Origin: Smittium mucronatum
Lineage: Eukaryota; Kickxellomycota; Harpellomycetes; Harpellales; Legeriomycetaceae
Assembly (NCBI GenBank): GCA_001953115.1
Contig: LSSL01001237.1
Coordinates: 7,933-69,253, forward strand
DNA length: 61,321 bases
Direction: 5' to 3'
The notes beneath the pieces are model-generated. The model saw only the letters and a list, made by a program, of their open reading frames with translations, was not told where the DNA came from and did no database searches. The position numbers were made by a program, and so were the translations under genes. Of the stretch, positions 60,729 through 61,321 are shown piece after piece (position 1 is the stretch's first letter; each line of letters opens with the position of its first letter).

Positions 60729-61321
60729 TAGCTATGACTATTTAAATTTTGCGTATCAAATGAAATTTTATTCACAAAAAAAAATGTCTTTAATCCAATA
60801 ATTTTACTACCCCCCCCCACCTCACCCATCTCTCACCATCACAAATATAAACACCATTTTTATGTTTTTTTCAGGTTGGATTCTACACCCAGTTTTCAGA
60901 ATTCAAATCTGAAAGTCAAATATATCCAAAAAAAAAGCGACCAAACCGACAAAAGGAAAAGAAACGAAAAACGAAAAACGAAAAACTCAGTGCTATAATA
61001 TTTAACCGGAGAAAAGGTAGTTTGTTTTGAATGATTATTTTTTTTTCTTTATTGAATTTACTGGCCGCAGCTCAAAGTGTAAAAAATTATTAACACTTTA
61101 ATTTTAAAAATCTGTAACCAGTATTCTGTGTTTATGTATAGAATATTCGAATAAAAGCCTCATCTATTTCAAAAAAATCTACATAAAAGCAGCACCGGGA
61201 CGTACCTAAGTTTAATGAACCTGGAATCAGCGACGGATATAAAATTTTTCTTCCTAAATCACTTTTAAAAAGAAAAAATATACACTATTTTGATAATAAA
61301 ATAGTGCAGAAACACATAAAA
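60729..61321. other. Right-end region with a possible exon
   Basis: A pyrimidine tract ending TTTTTTTCAG (about 60884-60893) precedes an open frame to TGA at about 61028. That frame encodes a very basic segment with PKKKRP (nuclear-localisation-like) and Lys/Arg runs. The DNA there contains three copies of ACGAAAA, so low complexity may explain the basic residues. No upstream exon could be found, and the sequence after 61030 has no coding signal. Confidence 0.3.

Noticed and set aside
1..61321. tRNA, rRNA, CRISPR array or bacterial operon signals
   Set aside because: No cloverleaf with GGTTCGAATCC-type box, no rRNA-like block, no regularly spaced repeats; gene structure is eukaryotic with GT..AG introns.

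Overview
The window looks like nuclear DNA from an intron-containing, very A+T-rich eukaryote, most likely an early-diverging fungus. Three intact genes sit in the first third. Short introns (66 to about 140 bp), GT..AG junctions, a yeast-type 3-hydroxyisobutyryl-CoA hydrolase, a small secreted repeat protein and Ty3/gypsy-type LTR retroelements all fit this. The PLK4/SAK kinase, the master regulator of centriole duplication, suggests a lineage that keeps, or recently kept, centrioles or basal bodies. The exact group is inference.

Layout. 1-6621 is a nest of decayed Ty3/gypsy-type elements. A minus-strand element (LTR about 1320-1644, broken gag 94-1171, start of its second LTR at 120 down to 1) sits against a plus-strand element with gag, protease, RT, RNase H and integrase remnants, ending in a polypurine tract and a 317-bp LTR (6305-6621). 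7480-8365 holds a repeat encoding 7-residue (heptad) units, present twice in opposite orientation. 8798-10045 is a 1.25-kb element with imperfect terminal inverted repeats about 250 bp long, flanked by TA. 11954-13675 (minus) is the hydrolase gene in four exons. 15202-15816 (plus) encodes a glycine/asparagine-rich secreted protein. 16068-18744 (minus) is PLK4 in three exons and converges on the secreted-protein gene. 20466-21890 is a coding-like stretch broken mainly at homopolymers.

From about 21.9 kb to the right end the sequence is an A+T-rich, essentially gene-free desert. It contains decayed coding islands (30.2-32.1 kb), a second decayed retroelement (32.1-34.1 kb) and a solo LTR with a target duplication (38646-38961). 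It also holds diverged long repeats, including two direct copies of about 1.33 kb at 54.69-56.04 and 59.30-60.62 kb, and several long G or C homopolymers.

The three intact genes do not form a pathway: one acts in mitochondrial valine catabolism, one at the cell surface and one in centriole duplication. I found no convincing new multi-gene system. The most notable items are the centriolar kinase, the long-inverted-repeat element, the inverted heptad-repeat pair, the CCAAT-rich LTR family and the strand-skewed purine block shared by the two 1.33-kb repeats.
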